From assembly GCA_963839475.1 (NCBI GenBank), contig CAWIVH010000005.1, positions 62,001-126,000 of the forward strand: DNA of 64,000 bases. Reading direction: 5' to 3'. The number at the start of each line of letters is the position of its first letter. Position 1 is the stretch's first letter. The notes beneath the pieces are model-generated. The model had not been told where the DNA came from and made no database searches. It saw nothing but the letters and a program-made list of their open reading frames with translations. Positions 61,775 to 64,000 of the stretch are shown piece by piece. Both the position numbers and the translations under genes were made by a program. This stretch comes from CAWIVH01 sp963839475. Its GTDB lineage: Bacteria; Acidobacteriota; UBA6911.

Positions 61775-64000
61775 GTGAATTCTTGCAGGTGGATTCTTGT
61801 ACTTGCCCTCTTTCTGGCCGGATGGACGCCGGCATATAGCCAGTCGGCCGCGGCAGGTGCACTGGAAGGCTCGGTCACGGACGGCACAGGGCAGAGACTG
61901 GCGGATGTTTCGGTTTTATTGCTGAACGCTGCCACGGAGGAGCGGTATTCGACTCAGTCGGATTCGACGGGGGCGTTCCGGTTCTCGTTGCTGCCTCCTG
62001 GATCGTATCGGGTGGAGTTTGCGCGCGAGGGATTCAAAACGGCTCGGATGGCATCGTTGACCCTCAATGCTTCGGAGGTGCCAGTGCTCGAAGCCGTTCT
62101 CGAAAAGGGTGACGCCAGGCTCACATTGGACTGCCAATGCCGTTTGCAGACGGCGGCGCCATCGACCGGCACCCTGGTTGACCAGAAGACGATTACAGCG
62201 GTACCGCTCAACACGCGCAACTTTACCCAGGTACTGTCGATGTCGTCGGGATCCGTGGCGAGCGTGAACAACGCCGGGACGCTGGGGCGAGGGACGTCGA
62301 GCGTCAATGTCAACGGCAACACGACAGCCGGAGGCTACACCGTAGACGGTGCCTATGCGCCGAGCACCGTGCCGAATCCCGATGCGATATCCGAGTTCAA
62401 GATTCAGACCTCCCAGAACGATGCCATGTTCGGGGCTATGGTTCCCAATACCAACCTGATGACCCGTCGCGGGGAGAACACTCTGCATGGCAACCTTTGG
62501 GAATTTCTGCGCAATGATATCTTTAACGCCAACGATTTTTTCCGCAACATGGCCGGCCAGCCGAAACCAAATCTTAAGCAGAACCAGTTCGGCGCCACCG
62601 CCGGCGGCCCGCTGAGGCGGAACAAGTTGTTCTTTTTTCTATCGTATCAGGGGACGCGGCAGGTAAACGGGCTGGATGCAACCTCGGTATCGAATCCCAT
62701 CCTGCCTGGATTGACCGATGACCGCTCTGCTTCGGCGCTGGCATCGCAATTCTGCGCTGCAAATCACGTCGGTGACGCGCGTTATCAGACCTATGCCGGA
62801 GGGAAGCAACTCGACTGCTCAAATCGGAATACAGGGACGACGGCGCCGATCAACACCATCGCGCTGCGGCTGCTGCAGATGAAGGGACCGGACGGCCTTT
62901 ACCTGATCCCGACTCCCCAGACCTTGTATACGAGTGGTGCGAATGCGGGGCTGGGATTCTCGTCGTTCAGTAGGCCCTCCACCTATAATGAGCACCACTT
63001 CCTGGTCAATGGCGATTGGGTGGCAACTGCGAAAAGCACGCTCTCTGCGCGGCTGTTTGCCGCGACGGTGGACCAACTGAGGACATTCGGGTCTCCAGGC
63101 GGGTATCCGGGGGCGCCCATTATGCCCGGGTTCGGTGCGCCGCAGGCTCTGGCCGCAAATGACGTGGCTACAAGCCTCCGCCTTACCACGGCAGCAACGG
63201 CAAAGACGGTGAACGAGGCTGTGGTGACATTCACGCGCAACCGGACGGACACGCACGGGGTGGGCACACCGGGTGCCGCCGACATAGGGATGACCCCCGT
63301 AGACCCGCTGTTCCCGCAGCCGCCGGAGATCACGGTAACGGGCCCCATGGGATCATTCCGGGTGTTCGGCTCGAATCCGAACGACAATCATTTCGAAACC
63401 CGGACGTGGTCGGTGGGCGATAACCTGTCCTGGTTGCACGGCAAACAACGGCTGCGAATCGGGGGCTTCTTCCTCGACCAGTACAACGGCCGGGCGGACA
63501 CAGGCGGCGCGCGCGGCAAAATGACATTCCAGACATTTGAAGATTTCCTCGTGGGACTCAGCGCAGCTGAGAACCTTAGTCCAACCGGGCGCAGCAACAT
63601 ACAGACCGTGCAGGCAAGCGAGGGTGTGGGTGCAAACGGCGAAGTGGAATACCGCTATCGGCGCTACTATGGCGCGGCTTTCGTGCAGGATGACGTCAAG
63701 GTGAATTCGCGCCTTACTGCGAACCTGGGATTGCGATGGGAATATATCGGGCCTTCATTGGACGAGGCGGGGACGATAGGCAACGCATCGCTCGAGTTGC
63801 TGCGGCAGGCGGCGATTCCGCCTGCGGATGGAACGCTCGTGGGCAATACGGTGGCGGCAAATTACAACCCGGAACTGATCAATCCGTACACCGGCAAGGC
63901 TTTTGGCCCGTCCCCCGCCGGGGTGGTTATCCGGGCGTCGAAAAGCTTCTATGAAAACGGCGCGCCGCGCAATACCTTCGCGCCAAGGGTCGGGTTCGCG
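61775..64000 (+). CDS. TonB-dependent receptor with carboxypeptidase-regulatory-like domain (Oar-like), 3' end outside window
   Basis: An open frame of 742 residues that runs off the window. The GTG start at 61775 follows GGGAGA with good spacing. A signal peptide (MNSCRWILVLALFLAGWTPAYSQ) leads to a CarboxypepD_reg-like domain (GALEGSVTDGTGQRLADVSVLLLNA), then a plug with VPLNTRNFTQVLSM, VNGNTTAGGYTVDGAYA and NPDAISEFKIQTSQND, and the first beta-barrel strands (NQFGATAGGPLRRNKLFFFLSYQG). These outer-membrane proteins take up or sense large molecules in Acidobacteriota; the substrate is unknown. The usual plug features are complete, but the barrel end and C-terminus are outside the window. 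Confidence 0.93.
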   Translation, partial: MNSCRWILVLALFLAGWTPAYSQSAAAGALEGSVTDGTGQRLADVSVLLLNAATEERYSTQSDSTGAFRFSLLPPGSYRVEFAREGFKTARMASLTLNASEVPVLEAVLEKGDARLTLDCQCRLQTAAPSTGTLVDQKTITAVPLNTRNFTQVLSMSSGSVASVNNAGTLGRGTSSVNVNGNTTAGGYTVDGAYAPSTVPNPDAISEFKIQTSQNDAMFGAMVPNTNLMTRRGENTLHGNLWEFLRNDIFNANDFFRNMAGQPKPNLKQNQFGATAGGPLRRNKLFFFLSYQGTRQVNGLDATSVSNPILPGLTDDRSASALASQFCAANHVGDARYQTYAGGKQLDCSNRNTGTTAPINTIALRLLQMKGPDGLYLIPTPQTLYTSGANAGLGFSSFSRPSTYNEHHFLVNGDWVATAKSTLSARLFAATVDQLRTFGSPGGYPGAPIMPGFGAPQALAANDVATSLRLTTAATAKTVNEAVVTFTRNRTDTHGVGTPGAADIGMTPVDPLFPQPPEITVTGPMGSFRVFGSNPNDNHFETRTWSVGDNLSWLHGKQRLRIGGFFLDQYNGRADTGGARGKMTFQTFEDFLVGLSAAENLSPTGRSNIQTVQASEGVGANGEVEYRYRRYYGAAFVQDDVKVNSRLTANLGLRWEYIGPSLDEAGTIGNASLELLRQAAIPPADGTLVGNTVAANYNPELINPYTGKAFGPSPAGVVIRASKSFYENGAPRNTFAPRVGFA

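Noticed and set aside
1..64000. CRISPR arrays, insertion sequences, integrases or phage genes
   Set aside because: No repeated spacers, no terminal inverted repeats with transposase frames, and no phage structural or integrase genes were seen by reading; a dedicated search would be needed to exclude small or degraded ones.

Overview
The window looks like chromosomal DNA (about 57-58% GC by eye) from a member of the Acidobacteriota or a close relative. This is inferred from gene content, not from a marker gene: an Oar-like TonB-dependent receptor with a carboxypeptidase-regulatory-like N-terminus, a winged-helix/TPR regulator of the type these bacteria carry in many copies, a DUF1549/DUF1553 + DUF1501 + pre-peptidase-domain gene set shared with Planctomycetes and Verrucomicrobia, a secreted GH3/serine-hydrolase fusion, and a secreted protein whose C-terminal repeats resemble ones I associate with Solibacter-like genomes. 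I see no rRNA, tRNA, CRISPR array, insertion sequence or prophage. Two genes carry single-base frame disruptions in short G/C runs, which may be real or assembly errors.

Layout. 1-8118: the end of a PIG-L deacetylase gene, then a leftward gene string (GH3/beta-lactamase-like fusion, ThDP enzyme, HrpB helicase, SRPBCC protein). 8485-12295: rightward phosphoglucomutase, thioredoxin reductase and a MurG-like glycosyltransferase. 12410-18613: housekeeping and membrane genes in mixed orientation (UroD-like, YjbQ, VTT/DedA, HAD phosphatase, CPBP protease, MoaA, rhomboid). 18754-21246: a Tat-type exported GH95-like glycosidase. 21362-29935: an eight-gene rightward module described below. 30073-36357: a TetR regulator and a TolC/MFP/RND efflux operon with matching operator palindromes. 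36367-45745: small membrane protein, ElbB, a frame-disrupted alpha/beta hydrolase, an OPT transporter, a large NAD-glutamate dehydrogenase and a small acetyltransferase-like gene. 45985-53089: a winged-helix/TPR regulator followed by the DUF1549/1553, DUF1501 and pre-peptidase set. 53119-61411: MFS transporter, ThuA, GH84, M28 peptidase and an unrecognised secreted protein. 61775-end: a TonB-dependent receptor cut by the window edge.

The most interesting region is 21362-29935. It joins a NitT/TauT-type ABC permease and ATPase, a membrane-anchored coiled-coil protein, a two-domain AAA+ ATPase with a degenerate first domain, a small unknown coiled-coil protein, a PspA/IM30 (ESCRT-III superfamily) protein, a solute-binding domain fused to an OmpA peptidoglycan-binding domain behind an N-terminal membrane anchor, and a VWA-domain lipoprotein. 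The overlaps and spacing point to one transcription and functional unit. My inference is an envelope-spanning machine in which ligand sensing or uptake by a tethered solute-binding protein is linked to PspA-type membrane remodelling driven by an AAA+ ATPase. I cannot name its substrate.

Elsewhere the genes suggest an aerobic or facultative heterotroph that scavenges amino sugars and polysaccharides (NagZ-like GH3, GH84, GH95-like, ThuA, MFS) and peptides (M28, OPT), and oxidises glutamate through GDH.
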